In this document: positions 1 through 36,880 of the stretch, in pieces
Layout: each line of letters starts with the position of its first letter
Numbering within the stretch: position 1 is the stretch's first letter
NCBI GenBank assembly: GCA_032158295.1
Contig: CM063250.1
Coordinates: 8,481,001 to 8,545,000, forward strand
Source of the DNA: Pycnopodia helianthoides
Taxonomy: Eukaryota > Echinodermata > Asteroidea > Forcipulatida > Asteriidae
Length of the DNA: 64,000 nucleotides
Direction of reading: 5' to 3'
Notes under the pieces: model-generated
Seen by the model: only the letters and a program-made list of their open reading frames with translations
Databases searched by the model: none
Told to the model about the DNA's origin: nothing
Position numbers and translations under genes: made by a program

Positions 1-966
1 AAACAGTATAAAACAAACAGTAGCGATATACAGTATAGGGTAAAACAGCCACGTCATCCCAATTATTAAACAATCGGGAGCCACAAACAGATCAACAACA
101 GAGCGAATTCACAAAAATATTGTGAAAAATCAACAAAACAACGGCACTCCTCCTGCATACAGCATAGGAATTTTTTGACAAGCATCCCACGCCTAGTGAT
201 AAAACCAAACACCGACTGTATTTTCTCCCCGCAGGCCTAAACAATTTTCTCAATGAAAAACAGCTGCCATTTTGATGAAGTCTACATTAAATGACCTCCA
301 AATTGACACACACTCAATTAAGATATCAACGGAGGCATTCGGAAACGACCCCGTCTTCTGTGCTGTCACATCTGTTTCAAACATTCAAACCGCATTATGT
401 GCACATAAAAGAAAAAGGAACACTTTCAACAACAAAAAATGCAACATTGAAATTGTTCACACTGAAAAGTTCAACCCGTCTGTGGCTCAATAATCGAATC
501 GATGGATAACAAAAAAAAAACATCAATGCGAAACCAATACTACTCTTAATTTGTTGAAGCTTACCTTAAATACTAGATAAGGATGGAGCAATTTCAGATG
601 CAAATTTAACATCGGGCGTGAACGATTTTTCTTAGTACCGAAAGTGACGTTTGGTGAAATTTAATGCAGCGACAATTATTGCAGTCACCATGCTAACAAC
701 AACAAAAATTGTGCATGCAGTATCATATTAATGCTTACTTCTTAAAGATGATAAATTAATTAAGAAGTGTCCACATTTCGAAGTTTAAAAAATGGGCAAG
801 AAGAGTTGAGACGAGGTCATGCCCCGGCGGTATACAGAGCATGTTCAAAGCCAGAAGTGAAATATTTCATTGAACACTAATCATACCCCAAAAAACAAAC
901 ACTAACTTCTCTTATTAGTGTTTTACTCGAAATTGCATGATTATCGTAGGGAAAATTTTGAAATTG
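1..966. other. A/T-rich non-coding sequence
   Basis: This would be intron of the minus-strand signal-peptide gene. The overlapping short ORFs at 272-509 have no protein signature. I see no repeat or RNA gene. Confidence 0.35.
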
Positions 967-972
967 ACTTAC

Positions 973-1060
973 GGTAGGGGAGATCCTGCGTAAGCTCTCC
1001 AGTGGTGCTGCACACATACGCTAGGAGGAACATCAGCACGACGGCAGCATCCCTAGCCAT
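973..1060 (-). CDS. First coding exon of an unidentified secreted or membrane protein (partial)
   Basis: From ATG at 1060-1058 the frame reads MARDAAVVLMFLLAYVCS, followed by TTGELTQDLPY, then donor C/GTAAGTC. The first 20 residues are a good signal peptide. A TATA box stands about 130 nt upstream. I could not find the following exon: a segment near 563-640 with an acceptor-like AAG and a GTAAGC donor has a stop in the required phase. The gene should continue left of the window or in missed small exons. Confidence 0.5.
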
Positions 1061-1186
1061 GTCTTCGGTGCAGTTGCAGTGGTGCGAGAACCTTGGGAAA
1101 CTCCGAAGTTATCTTCAGCGTAGACGATGGAGTGAACAGTGCAATAGCAGATGAATTACACGAGCAAGCGACGAGGACCCAGGCTA

Positions 1187-1194
1187 CTTATATA
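1187..1194 (-). promoter_or_regulatory. TATA box (TATATAAG)
   Basis: The minus strand reads GTTATATAAGTAG. A start site 25-30 nt downstream (about 1160) would leave roughly a 100-nt 5' UTR before the ATG at 1060. The support is the geometry with the signal-peptide exon. Confidence 0.5.
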
Positions 1195-1200
1195 ACACTT

Positions 1201-4085
1201 TTGGAAAGTTATCCGTAACAGTAAGGTGTGGGTGTGTATATTTTGTATACGTACGAGGTATGGGTAAACAGTGAACAATCCGCGCCCTCACGAGTGAGTA
1301 AGCTTTAACTTCAGTGTCGTGTCCACTTCCAACCTCGATTGACGGGGTTTTGGACCGTTTCCAAGATAACGGAGATTTCCACTACTAAAACGCCGGTAAA
1401 GTAAAAACGACGTCACCAATCGATGATGGCTTTCCCTTCGCTCGATCCCCCCGGTCTCGCCGCTGAATGAAGAAGACACACTGGAAAGTCTGCGAGTAGT
1501 CTTGTGTGATGTCTTTTTTACGGCGAATCGTACGGCCGAGTTCACTTCATCAAATCCCGTGTCCTACAAAATTAAGACAGGGCTGAGCGCTCGCGGTGTA
1601 AATATTGCGGTGGCGGGACCTGTATTTGACGGGTTAAACTCGGGCCATGTTCCCATGCTACTTCTAATGCAGATCATCCTATGTGGAAATTTTTTAAGCA
1701 GTCCATTGGGTCAACAAAGCTTGTGTACAGGGGCACTCGTCGCGTCTTCAAGTAAACCCTATTCAACGTGACAAACCCCCCAAAAAGAAGTCCGGCTATT
1801 GTTACACCAGGGTACATAAATAAAATGCAACGGCTTCCACGGTTAATCCACGTGAGGAAGGAGTTTGGTTAGATCCAAGACATTTTTCTGTTTCGAGGTG
1901 CTTCGGTGTCTCTACCTTGGTCAACAACTGGAGTTAGATCGAACAAAACAAAAGTCTCGTCGTCAGGGAATTCGGGTCAGCCCTTCGCTTGGCATATAAC
2001 GTAAAGTTGCATACAACTGCAACGACAAGAAAGGTCACGGTACGTCCTTGTTACACGGAGATTGAGTCAACGACGCAACTATGTCAACTTTTCTTCGGCT
2101 GCTGTGCGCCGTTCCCAACTGCCTTGAAGAAAATCCAAGCACACTCTCCCGTAGCCAAGTTTTCCCCCGTTCTGTTTTAAAGCCACGTTGTCACAGTCAT
2201 CACGCTCTCCGGGTATGAGTCGGACTTGACTTTCCTAGTGTGCCATATGGCTTTAGCATGGCTATATAGGCACTAGTCACTCACGAAAGAAATCAGGTTT
2301 CTAACTGTGCTCATATCTCAGAAATGAGTAAGGAACTCTGCAACAGCTGCCGAATAAATAAAGTTGTATATTGACTACACTTCGTAGGGCTACATGCACT
2401 GGACTGATTGCAAACCCCGCTATCCTCAAAGCCCGGCTGCGTGTAGCCAAGATTCAAGACAAAACACTGAAATCGGCGTGGGCCCAAAAGGGTGTCACTT
2501 CAGTAGCGGGGGTGGCAATATTGTGATCAGAGAGTTAAAAGCACCTCCGCTCTTAATTTGATAATCGCCGTGTGCTCTCTGGTATGCCCGAAATGCGCTT
2601 TCAGGTTAACACCTTCCACTGATGATTTCGTGCGTTGAGTTAAAGTTAAAGTAAACGTTCTAGCACCCCCTCGAGACCAGTGTTGGTTGTCCCCAAGGGG
2701 TTTGATGTGCACCACCTGGTCTCCTCACGAACTTGCTGCTCTGTCCACTGGCACCGACGACCAAGCTCAGAAATACCGGCCTGTCCTGGTTCCAAGTTGC
2801 CTACAGCGATCACTGATGATTTTTTTAACAACCAACTAATGCTGCAATCGTACATTTATCGTCACTGACATTGCTGGTATTCATGCGAAAAGAAAGCAGC
2901 TCGGCCACATTATTAGTTAGGCTCTATAAAGTAACTGAAACTTCGACACGTAAAAAAAAGTTAAACCCTGCCCCCTCGGCTTAAGTGCCAGTGATGTGGT
3001 TTACATTTAATAGCCAGCTACCAGCCCCACGATATGACAGCGGCTGCTCGTTTAATGTGTATACCTGTTTAATACCACCTAAGCTGCCGGTAGTTTGCAA
3101 AACCATAGGGTCTTTTTTTTTACCCGAAGGAAGCCAGGTGATTGCGAATGTCAACATACGGGGTTGAAGACCGGACTCCTCCGGTACTGTTGCCGCCTCA
3201 TAATTGCTGCCTACGGCTGGCGTCCGTGATGGGGGCTCAGGTATGGCCTTGGCACAGAGACAACAAGTCAAAAATCTGCATTTATTCAGCACCTTAGGAA
3301 TCTGTTGTGTTTTTTTTTTCTTCTAGCGAAGGCGAGTCTGAAGGGAGTTCGGTGCGACGTGAATGCGAGCGGTCATGCGGTCCCTAATGCGACCCGCTGT
3401 GTACAAATAAAGCAGATCTTGTCACTGTCTTTTACCTTTACGGTGAACAGCACCCGAATAATAAGTGTGTATACAAAACACACAGTGGCGGTGTAGCATT
3501 TCGCATTATTTGGGCAAACTGCTACAAATGGTTAATACAGGGATTAAAAGGCTAGTGACGGGTGTTTCAGCATTAAGTAAAGCTGACCACCAGGCCTGGT
3601 TCCGGTATTGATAATACGGTGTTTAGCCTCGCCGGTGGCGATCTCTTTGGCTCGCTGATGTGGGGGAGGAGGGTGAAGCTAGCTGGAAGGCGACTGATGA
3701 TGAGACCCCGGTGAATCAACAGCCCTCATCACACCATGCTCCGGTCCCCATCAATTACAGAATTCACAAAAATGCAGCCTCACCCTCGGAGATATTTACG
3801 ATTGTTCAGGCTTCTCAGGGTTGGACTATTGGATAACTCTCTCTGCTGCTCAGAGAGACTGTCTTGAATAACTTGGTTTTACACATTTTTGGACGATTCC
3901 GCATTGGTGTTCACACCCATCGAATCTCCTGTCATGCACCAGCTGTTACCCTAACCTTAATGGATTTAGACTCGACATTTAGTCCTTACGCCCGACTAAT
4001 TAGCAATGATCATTACCCTTTTTAAAAAACAACGAGTAAGAAGGTCAGAGAGCAAAAGGCGGCACATTGTCCTATAAAAGTGCAC
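1201..4085. other. Unassigned intergenic sequence
   Basis: The sequence is more CpG-rich than its surroundings, with only short ORFs in every frame. A minus-strand stretch at 2650-2810 (LEPGQAGISELGRR) could be an exon but has no recognised family. Nothing else can be supported. Confidence 0.35.
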
Positions 4086-4330
4086 TGTCATCTATAGATA
4101 GGTTGCAGTGTGACGTAAATCGGCCATCTTTACGGGCAGTTTAGAACAAACAGTCGTGCGTTTCGTGCGAGAACGGCGTGCAACACGCGCGCATTTCACG
4201 AAACTCGTTGCAGGATTGGTCAGTGAACAACGCGGCTGCGTTAATAAGTTGAGCGCTTGACGCACCTACTGCAAGCCAAAATGCAATTTGCCCGTAAAGA
4301 TGGCGTCTACTGGGAACTATCTATACTGGA
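4086..4330. mobile_element. MITE-like element with GCCATCTTTACGGGCA ends
   Basis: CTATAGATAG...CGGCCATCTTTACGGGCA on the left is mirrored by TGCCCGTAAAGATGGC...CTATCTATA on the right. The interior is about 150 bp and GC-rich with no ORF, consistent with a non-autonomous DNA transposon. Confidence 0.6.
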
Positions 4331-4799
4331 CGCCCTCTTCTCTGTTATATGCACGGAGGTGGTTCTTTGCACCCACCACGTAAACACACTTTTCCACGGC
4401 TGTTACGAAATAAAATGATGCAATTCGCTGGGGGGAGGAAACAACAGAAACTTGAAAAACAGGTATCGTCACACAAAATTGTGTGAATCCCGAGACCAAC
4501 GACTGATGACATAATGACGATCATTTTCTGCCGCCAAAAATGTCGACTCACCATTTACAAAGAAGCAGCAATGGACACGTGTGCCTATACAGAACATATT
4601 TTTGTGTAGAAGACATTCTTTACATACAGCTTACACAATCTCGAGTCATTTAACGCATAAAAAAAGAAGAAAACAAAAGAACGGAGATCATTGAAAACAA
4701 AACAACAAACCAACAAATGCAAATCAATCAAACAACTACGGTCTGCCGTGCCCGTCCTAGCTGCAAAATGAACTGGTTTCTTGATACCGTATACCGGAC

Positions 4800-4935
4800 G
4801 CGCTCGGTGGTCTCTAGATGGTTGTACGATATCTGCTCTAGAATGCGGGGTCGTGGGTTCGAATTCCACCCGAGTAAAGCCTTTAGCCTGTTCATTTCCT
4901 GCCGACTCAGAAAGCACAGAGTTTACAGTGCGTAT
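4800..4935 (+). mobile_element. tRNA-headed SINE (group C)
   Basis: An anticodon-arm-like CTGCTCTAGAATGCG is followed by a B-box-like GGGTTCGAATTCC and a short unique body (GACTCAGAAAGCACAGAGTT). Related copies lie at about 26815-26950 and 50155-50285. The D arm is decayed, so it is not a working tRNA gene. Confidence 0.65.
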
Positions 4936-5004
4936 GGCGTAACACCAAAAGTAATGAGTTTTTCGGGCTATTGCACGAACACCTCAAAAACAAACAACTT
5001 AACA

Positions 5005-5210
5005 GGCTGGCTCAGTGGTTTATCTGCCTTTCACCTCTGCGGACCCCGGTTCGAATCCCACCCTCAAACCGAGCCGTGTGTGTGGATTGGGTTATCAGTC
5101 CCTGCGAGTTTTCCCCATTGGGGTTTTCCTCCACATCTAAAACCAAGTATATTTTCCCCTTTTCATCCTGCTGTTGGTGCTAATTGGTGCTGTTGGATGT
5201 GATAAAAACA
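5005..5210 (+). mobile_element. tRNA-headed SINE (group B)
   Basis: GGCTCAGTGGTT and CGGTTCGAATCCCACCC mark A- and B-box-like parts. They are followed by a conserved body (TCAGTCCCTGCGAGTTTTCC, CCACATCTAAAAC). The same unit recurs at 11618-11835 (+), 43195-43370 (-), 53630-53825 (-), 59320-59520 (-) and 62575-62815 (-). Confidence 0.7.
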
Positions 5211-7690
5211 CACAACAGAACAATGAACGTTGATGGAACTCAACCTTAGATTGTTTCAACAGTATTTATAATTATAATATGCATATTATTAACCAAAGTA
5301 TGATCATGGAGAAAACAAAACGGCTTGAATGTTATTTTTGTGTATAGTTAACAGTCTTTAAATTATGATTCACTATGTCCCCTTGCTAATAACCCATGTG
5401 TCGCATGCACCATGCGGGGTGAGGTATCAGTCCCATAGGTAATTAGGAAATACGACAATCAGAAACACTGTTCATCGCGCCATTTTTAAAAACTTGTCTT
5501 TCTCTGTGCTGGCGAGACAGGGTGAAATTCGATCTGTAGCTTTCCGTCAAAAGGGGGGCGGGGCAAGACCCACCTCCAGCCTACGGCCCAGGCTTGAACT
5601 TTGTTTGTACTCCGATGAGACTAACTTGTTAGCCTTTGCTACCCATCCCCACGATCATAGAATAACTGTCAACAGAGGGCGTGCCAGCCGGAACCTCTGT
5701 GCCCTGTGTGCATGCTGGTATGGTGTTAATTGATTGTATCCCATGTATTCACGCGAGGTCACGCACTACACAAAATGTGGATGGCGGGGACGTGTCAGAA
5801 TATTAAGGTCAATGAACTTACTTTTCACATTAGTTTCTGCCCGAAGGGCTGCTGTGGCAAGTTCGGCTGATGATACATAGCGACCTCCATCACGACGCAT
5901 CCATTTTGAGCTTCTCAAAAAAAAATGCGAAAATGCGGAAATGAGAAAAGAGGATTGAGAGTGGAATAATAATTGACCCGTTGGTTTCAGGAATCGGTGC
6001 TTTTAAGTGCCCTCGGGTTCCTTCTTATTATTTTGATTCTCATTCTTTGTCTGGCCATTAATCACACACAACAATTAGTAACAACATAAAATAAAAAAAT
6101 GTCTGATGAAGCTATAAGTGCGTCTACCCACACAGGCGCAGTCTCCTGCTACGAAGGGGGGGGGGGGGATCCAGGGCTTGGAGTGTGACAGTAAATGGGC
6201 GGATCGTAAAAATGGAATCAATCAGTGTCTAGCATTCTCTTAAAACAAAACATCTCAGTTGATGGCGTCTTAGCTTGCATAGTCAACACCACCACACACA
6301 ACTCAACCATTCCGTAAAGTGAATTACTTTTACGGACTGGTAATGTCTCTACCAGAAAACAAAATAGAAGCGCAGCCGCACCGGATACAGCGGCAAACAT
6401 TCAATCATTATGCGCCTACAGTTTGAAGAAATCGCATTCGGAGTACTTTCTTCCACAAACACCTGACCACACATCCGTTAAAATAGGTATTGTTTTAAAT
6501 GTGTCATAGAATGCCCTTTCGGTTTAGTAACTTTATTCACTAGGCCTGGTTTTGGGCTTTTTCAAGTGTTTTTTCTAGATACCACAGCCCTATGGTTAGA
6601 AAGAAAGAGACGAGAACATTTATGTTGGCGTCATCGCAGTAAAAAAAATATATCGATTGATCAGCAGCGTAACCAGAGGGGGGTGGGGTGGGGGCAGGGA
6701 CTCACTGTGTTCAATCTCTAAAATAAACCATCTGCCATGTGTGTCTCATGCACCACGGGGCTAGGTATCAGTGTTCACCCCCCCCCCCTCCGCTCAGAAC
6801 CCTTGCCCCCGCCCCCATTGCACCCCATGAGATCGAACAATGCACAAATGAATGGTTCGCTACATTAAGTAGCCCCAAAGTATGAATTTGCCCCCGCTTG
6901 CCCCACCCACCCACCCACCCCCACCCCACCCCCACCCCATTGAAAATGTTTGGTTATACTATAGCCCTGGTGGCCTTTCACATTCGTATTACACTACAGC
7001 ACAGAAGAAGAGTCCTATATAGGGCTAGTTATACTACGATGGATAATGTTATACTTTAGCTAAGTTACAAAAACCCGTGCACAAGATAACCTTAGGTGAC
7101 AGAGCACGTACGGGAGAGACCACGATGCATAAAAGTGTAAACTCCTCTCAACTTATTACCAGTGAGCACGAAGCTAGGCGTCCGAAACGAGATGAACACA
7201 CTTTGTTAACGAGATTCCCCGGGAATGTGTGGGATAGCTGGACGGATTATACAGTAACTCCGTCAAGGTTGTCCTGCTCAACCGGCTTGACAGCAACCAT
7301 ACATCATCGTCAGACTGATATCGGCCTTCAGAGTTGGACTAGCTGTAATTGCGACGGCGAAGGGCAACTATGCGATGAATTGTCCCGTTTCCGGACGCAA
7401 GGATGGATTCCTCTCGAGGGCAATATTTATATCCATGTCAACTTCAATTAAAGGACAACCATTCACAATTAACTCGAAGGATGATAACTTTTCCAATTTT
7501 CAATTACGAAACCTCGGAAAGGCTTAAGCGAAATCAAAGCCAGCGGAAAAAAATTATTAGTTTATTAATCTACCATTTTATAGGTTGTGCCTGGCGGGTA
7601 TCCAAAATATTTCCAAACATGACGCGATAGTGGTGCGTTCGTTTTGGCGGCCATAACTGTAAATTATTAGGTAAGTTATTGGTTTTGTTA
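5211..7690. other. Non-coding, low-complexity-rich spacer
   Basis: It contains a G run near 6159-6168, C-rich tracts at 6776-6795 and 6900-6940, and two diverged copies of a CATGCACCA-GGTATCAGT segment (about 5405 and 6748). A 124-codon plus-strand ORF at 7077-7451 has no recognisable domain. Confidence 0.4.
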
Positions 7691-7775
7691 CACCCAATCA
7701 TTAAGCCACAACCAAAACAAGTTTTGTTTACAACACTTAAATGCTTCCCTCATTTTTATTATTATTATTATTTTT

Positions 7776-8209
7776 TTTAAAGGAGAGAAAAAGTTTGTCA
7801 CTGTCAGCGATCCGTTTATTGAGAAATTGTCATCCCTGTCTGGTACCCTACCTTCGGATGAATAAGTGGTGTGCACAACATTAGTAAGATTGAAAATATG
7901 AATGTCCACAGATTTGCACATAACTTACATGGTATAAAAAAAGGTCGATAGAAAACCTCCCTTAAAGTATTTTGTTGAATTTTTTTTTCGAGTAATGAGT
8001 GAAACAATTAAATTTTGATCTGGCGAGTCTGATCCAATGTTGAAAGCAATGAAAACAGTGATGGGGTTTACCCACTGTTTTCTCGTGACTCCGGTGATCC
8101 ATTGAGCATAAACTTTCACCTGGTTTGTAATTTCATGTATAAGTTGGGTCTCACAAAGTGCGAATTATTGGTCTTTGATATTTACCAATGTTGGCCACGT
8201 GCTTTTATG
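7776..8209. mobile_element. Diverged MITE (GGACAC family)
   Basis: The inner blocks (CACAGATTTGCACATAACTTACATG, ACTGTTTTCTCGTGACTCC) match those of the copy at 39261-39600. The ends are decayed and the limits approximate. Confidence 0.5.
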
Positions 8210-8210
8210 C

Positions 8211-8595
8211 TTAAAGGCAGTGGACACTATTGGTAATTACTCAAAATAATTATTAGCATAAAACCTTACTTGGTAACGAGTAATGGGGAGAGGCTGACAG
8301 TATAAAACATTGTGAGAAACGGCTCCCTCTGAAGTGACATATTTTTCGAGAAAGAAGTAATTTTCCACGAATTTGATTTCGAGACCTCAGAATTAGAATT
8401 TGAGGTCTCGAAATCAACCATCTGAAAGCACACAACTTCGTGTGACAAGGGTGTTTTTTCTTTTATAGTTATCTCGCAAGTTCGACGACCAATTGAGCTC
8501 AAGTTTTTACAGGTTTGTTATTTATCCATATGTTGAGATACACCAAGTGAGAAGACCGGTCTTTGACACTTACCAATAGTGTCCAGTGTCTTTAA
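8211..8595. mobile_element. MITE with TTAAAGGCAGTGGACACTATTGG ends
   Basis: The left TTAAAGGCAGTGGACACTA is matched by the inverted right TAGTGTCCAGTGTCTTTAA. The interior contains a second palindrome (TTTCGAGACCTC...GAGGTCTCGAAA at about 8377-8416). It is about 385 bp with no ORF. Confidence 0.75.
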
Positions 8596-10177
8596 ACGAT
8601 GGGGATAAAAGGGCCATGCTTTCGCCATCTACCTAATTTCTTATCAATTTTGACACTTCAAAAGTAAAGTTCCCAAATGAAAAGAATTTATATTTAAAAA
8701 AAAACATTCGAAAATGTACCTTTTCCACATCAACATGTCTGAACGAGACAAGCAGTTTTCAATCTTACCTCTCTCAAAAAAACAACAAACACACCATAAA
8801 TTCGACTTCAATATATACAGTACTGATTTATAAAGACTGATTTATTAAGCCATTCTCCTACTTGTCTTTTTAAAAAATAATAGTAACTTTCTCAATACCG
8901 AAGAGGTCAACTTTCAGGTAGATTACATCATTTGCAGACAACGGGGGAAAAAAAGTATTTCCAAGTTACTACAAAACAACTTACTTGACCGAAAGTACAT
9001 ATCATTCCCAAGTATCCATTAAAATCGTTTAGTAATAAGGTGTTATTCCATTTGAAAGAAGAACAAAAAATGCACTTTTGTATCATTTTGGAGCGATGGT
9101 CGGCCGACCATCGTTTGGACGTGTGTTTGTTACACAACAAGGTCTGTCTGACAGCTTATTATCGTCATCATTTGCTCTCGTTTTACCCGGCAGTCACGGA
9201 CGCACAAATGATTGTAAACAGGTCGGTGGAACGATATTTCACATTAAATCCACCCCCAAAAATCCACATTTGCTCGAAAAATACAACAATCACCAATGAT
9301 GTAATTTCCCCTGTAATGTATCATTCACTTGTGCTCAGGTGTTCCAATTAATTGGCAAGGTGGGTTCCCTGGAGATTTGATCTCATTATATTTCCTTTTA
9401 ATTTAAATGATTAATTTTCATTTTTGGATAATTAATGTTATTCGGTCTTAACATTAGCTAAGATGTAGAAAACGCCAGAATACAAAATTAAAAAAAACTT
9501 TCCTCTGTAAAAAAAAAATATAGGATTAGAAACAATCCGATTTGGGCAAGAAAACCAATAAAAAGTTATGGGGAAAAAATCTGGGGGGCAAATTTGCAAG
9601 ACAGATTATTATTTTTTTGTTGCGGGTAGCCAGATGACAACCTTGTTTATTACCACAACCTCGAGTTTGGTTTTGGGTTTGTCTGTATTACCACTGATGC
9701 CCAACCATAACGGGAGTTCATTCTGGTCAAGGAATCGGGGTATTCTTTCATCCGTCCCAAACTCGGAGTGAATAAGCCAGTTTGAGACCAGAGGAACTCC
9801 GCGGTATCCTTTCCCAAAAACTCCGAAAAAAACCAATACAGACTCCATCTGGCAATTCCCAGACCAGGGAAAACCAAAAAATCCTTAAAAAAAAAAACCC
9901 GAATCCATTTGTGGTTTTAAACTTTTGACTAACTTTATGAGATGTGGTTCTTTTCAAAAGGCATGGTTTTTGTCTCAAAACTTCCGCTCCAAATCTCAAG
10001 CAGCATCATTGTGATAATGTTCTCTCAGTATTCAATATTTATGATTAATTGCATATTATTTCTTCACACATCATAATTACATAACTTCTACACAGATACT
10101 GAAAAAAAACCAAAGAGTGTCCATTTTATACAGACTTACAAACTTGAAGAGCAAAATTTGTGTGATATTTTTTGACT
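8596..10177. other. Intergenic region 3' of AARS2
   Basis: A/T-rich apart from the palindrome near 9.1 kb. The AARS2 3' UTR probably occupies its right part. The short ORFs have no signature. Confidence 0.4.
9093..9112. repeat. Perfect 20-bp palindrome
   Basis: CGATGGTCGGCCGACCATCG reads the same on both strands. It is isolated, in intergenic sequence, with no known role. Confidence 0.5.
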
Positions 10178-33996
<23,819 letters not shown>

Positions 33997-34534
33997 CTTA
34001 ATTGGGGACTAGTGCTCTGGTCTACATAATTACCACTGTACAGGAAAAATTATAAAACAGTTAATATATTCACATTCATTCGATGTTGACATTCAACAAT
34101 ATTATGACCTAAAGTATTGTTTTTTAGGGTCAATAATTATCGTTAATTAGCTATCAGTTCAACAAGAGAATTTTTTTTAAAGGAGGAAATAAAGTCCAAT
34201 ATCCATTTAAAAAGTCTTTCAAAATCCCTGGCAATCGAATATGGAAATTTTTCCCTTCGTTTTTGTGAAGACTCTACAATAATGAAAGTTGCTCTCATTA
34301 ATATTTATCAAGTTCAATTTCTGAACTTTCTAGTCCTTATTTACACATAATTTAACTATTTATTTTGTAATAAAAAAAGTTTTAAAAGGGGCCTCAAGGT
34401 TGAGCTCGATTTGTGATGCACTCATTTTCCAATAGATAATTGTTAATGTTATGTTAGAGTCCTTGAGTGAAAAAAATTGAGATATACATGTATAACCAAA
34501 CAGACATATGATTGAAGCTCAACAATGACATTGA

Positions 34535-34927
34535 TTAAAGGAACATTACAGAATTGGTTTTTGCTAACAAAACAGTTGCTGGCAGTGTTAGCACTTTATG
34601 TAATCCACCATATACATAAACTGACAAACCTTTAGAAGTTTGAGATCGATCGGCCATCTGGGTCACAGAAAATAGTGAAAAACCGATTACACATTTGAAT
34701 GAAATCATAGATTCAACAAAAAGAATAAAACGCTCACTGAGCGATAAACTCCAATCTGAAAATTAGTTTATTCATTTCTGATCAAATGTGGCATTTCAGA
34801 CAGAAATATTTCAAGGGATGTTTTCTACTATCATCATCATTAGACCGTGTAAGTTTTATGTAAATCTGTGATCAAAAAGTATATTTTACAAGTTTTTTTC
34901 TTACCAATTTTGTAATGTTCCTTTTAA
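34535..34927. mobile_element. TTAA-flanked MITE, copy 3
   Basis: Near full length. Located in the putative 5' UTR intron of AARS2. Confidence 0.88.
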
Positions 34928-35058
34928 TTAAGTAAAAAAATGCAAACACAAAGTTGACAAACACAAGTAAATTTCAATGAACTCCATCGATTTCCCCTCA
35001 ATACCTGCGGTACAATCAGCAATAAATTAACATGTTACGTTTGATCTTTCGTACTTAC

Positions 35059-35200
35059 CCCCAAAATAATCAATGACTGTCATGCTCCAATGGAGAGAAA
35101 AATCATAAACAAATCCTAAATTTCTCGGAGCAGAACTGTCCGCCAAACGCCGCCATGTTTAATGCTATAACGCTGAGGGCGCTGTACTTGTAAACAAACG
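35059..35200 (-). promoter_or_regulatory. Probable AARS2 5' non-coding exon and promoter with YY1-like site
   Basis: On the minus strand a GTAAGTAC donor lies at 35058-35051. Splicing from it to the acceptor just before 33996 would remove about 1.06 kb, including one MITE. At 35160-35149 the minus strand reads AAACATGGCGGC, a close match to the YY1 motif found near start sites of many housekeeping and mitochondrial genes. Two short upstream ORFs (from the ATG in that motif and from about 35083) are not in frame with AARS2. The right limit is arbitrary. This is inference from sequence only. Confidence 0.45.
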
Positions 35201-35259
35201 CACGTGGTTTCTTTGATGCGCAAACTGTTGTCGGTAGTGTTTACAATGTAGGGAGGTTT

Positions 35260-36260
35260 GAAGAGTAATTTATGTGTGTTATAATAAGCCAACCATGATA
35301 TATCTTACATTATCAAGTGTTGCACTCTTTCTGTTATGAGTTTTGATGTAATTTCTTTCAAAACAAAATTACAGTTGTATGGCCCGAATTCGCTGATTTT
35401 ATTTATTTATTTTTTTGATAGATGATGCTATTTTTTATTCATTTGTTTTTATTTAACTTTTTAAAGAAAAACATACAAAAATGAAAATACACAAAAAGCA
35501 TATAAACATGCGAAGTTGTTTTACATGGCTGCTTGACTTGGCTTGTGTCAGGATCCTGACTAACTACCACAAATCATTTATTTTTGTGCAACACCTTAAA
35601 TGAAAGCTTGTAACTTTCCTGAATCTATAAAAATGACTATTTAAACTTTAGGTCAAAGTTTTGGGTCAAAAGAATTTGACCTAGTTTTACACAAGTGGTG
35701 TCTGCATTAATAGACTTTACAATTTATTAATTATACGACTTCATCTTTTTTATATTCTATTTTGGGTTTGTTTATTATGTTTTTTATCATAATTTTAAGC
35801 CATATTTTTTTATAAGGTTAACAACATCAAAAGATACAAATTCTTCACAAAATCAATCTTTTATTTTATGTCATGTTATAACTGATAATACAGACAGTAA
35901 CAGTATATGTTTGGCTTAATGCAAATGCTTATAAGGGATTTGATCCTTTGTGGGCAATAATTATTTATTACTTGAACAAAAAAATCAATTGTGCATACAT
36001 TTACAGCAGCTTAACAAATGAAAACAACCCAGTTGACTATTATGATCATGAAAATGTACAACTCTAAATTTTTCTTATTTCAAATACATGATTAAATTTG
36101 GGTTTATCCATGTTGAATTGAAAAAGAGCTATAGAACCTTTAAAAAACCAACATGATTTTAAGCTTTTCAAAAAACTGTTTGAAAATTTATTCTTCCCCT
36201 TGCGTTTATAGTTAGACAAATTATGCCAAGCACAGTGGTTCTTGTGCTTAACACATGACT
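35260..36260. other. A/T-rich spacer between AARS2 and the 303-aa gene
   Basis: No ORF, repeat family or RNA gene recognised. It probably contains the 3' UTR end of the 303-aa gene and the upstream flank of AARS2. Confidence 0.4.
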
Positions 36261-36267
36261 GTTAACA

Positions 36268-36628
36268 TGGAACGTTACAGAATTGGTTTTTTCTAACAAA
36301 ACAGTTGCTGGCAGTGTAAGCACTTTATGTAATCCACCATATACATAAACTGACAAACCTGTAGAAGTTTGAGATCGATCGGCCATCTGGGTCACGAGAA
36401 AATAGTGAAAAACCGATTACACATTTCCATGAAATCATAGGTTCAACAAATGAATAAAACGCTCACTGAGCGATAAACTCCAATCATTTCTCATCAAATA
36501 TGGCATTTCAGACAAAAATATTTCAAGGGATGTTTTCTACTATCATCATCATTAGACCGTGTAAGTTTTATGTAAATCTGTGATCAAAAGTATATTTTAC
36601 AATTACCAATTCTGTAATGTTCCTTTAA
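36268..36628. mobile_element. TTAA-flanked MITE, copy 4
   Basis: The left TTAA is altered (AACATGGAACG). About 30 bp is deleted in the right half, and the right end TTCCTTTAA is intact. Confidence 0.85.
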
Positions 36629-36880
36629 ACAAATACATGTACAGGAGACAAATTGAGGATGAGCAAACACTTCCAACCAATGTATCCAAACTGAGGCTTG
36701 GAGGGGAAATAGTCTGGTACCTTGGTATGAACTTAGATAAGAACTACCAATGCCATCTGGATACTTGGAATCCAACTACAGATATTTTCAAAATAACCAA
36801 TCTATTATGAAGCCTCCAAACCCTATTTTTTCCCTCCTTGTCAAATCACAATCGTAAATATTTTCCGCTAGACGTTGGAA

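Noticed and set aside
4717..5202. 161-codon plus-strand ORF
   Set aside because: It runs across two unrelated SINE fragments; no protein signature.
7077..7451. 124-codon plus-strand ORF as a gene
   Set aside because: No recognisable domain, splice signals or codon bias; left as unassigned.
36580..36810. 76-codon plus-strand ORF
   Set aside because: It starts inside the TTAA MITE and enters a repeated GAGGCTGGAAGG segment seen also near 43055 and 21010.
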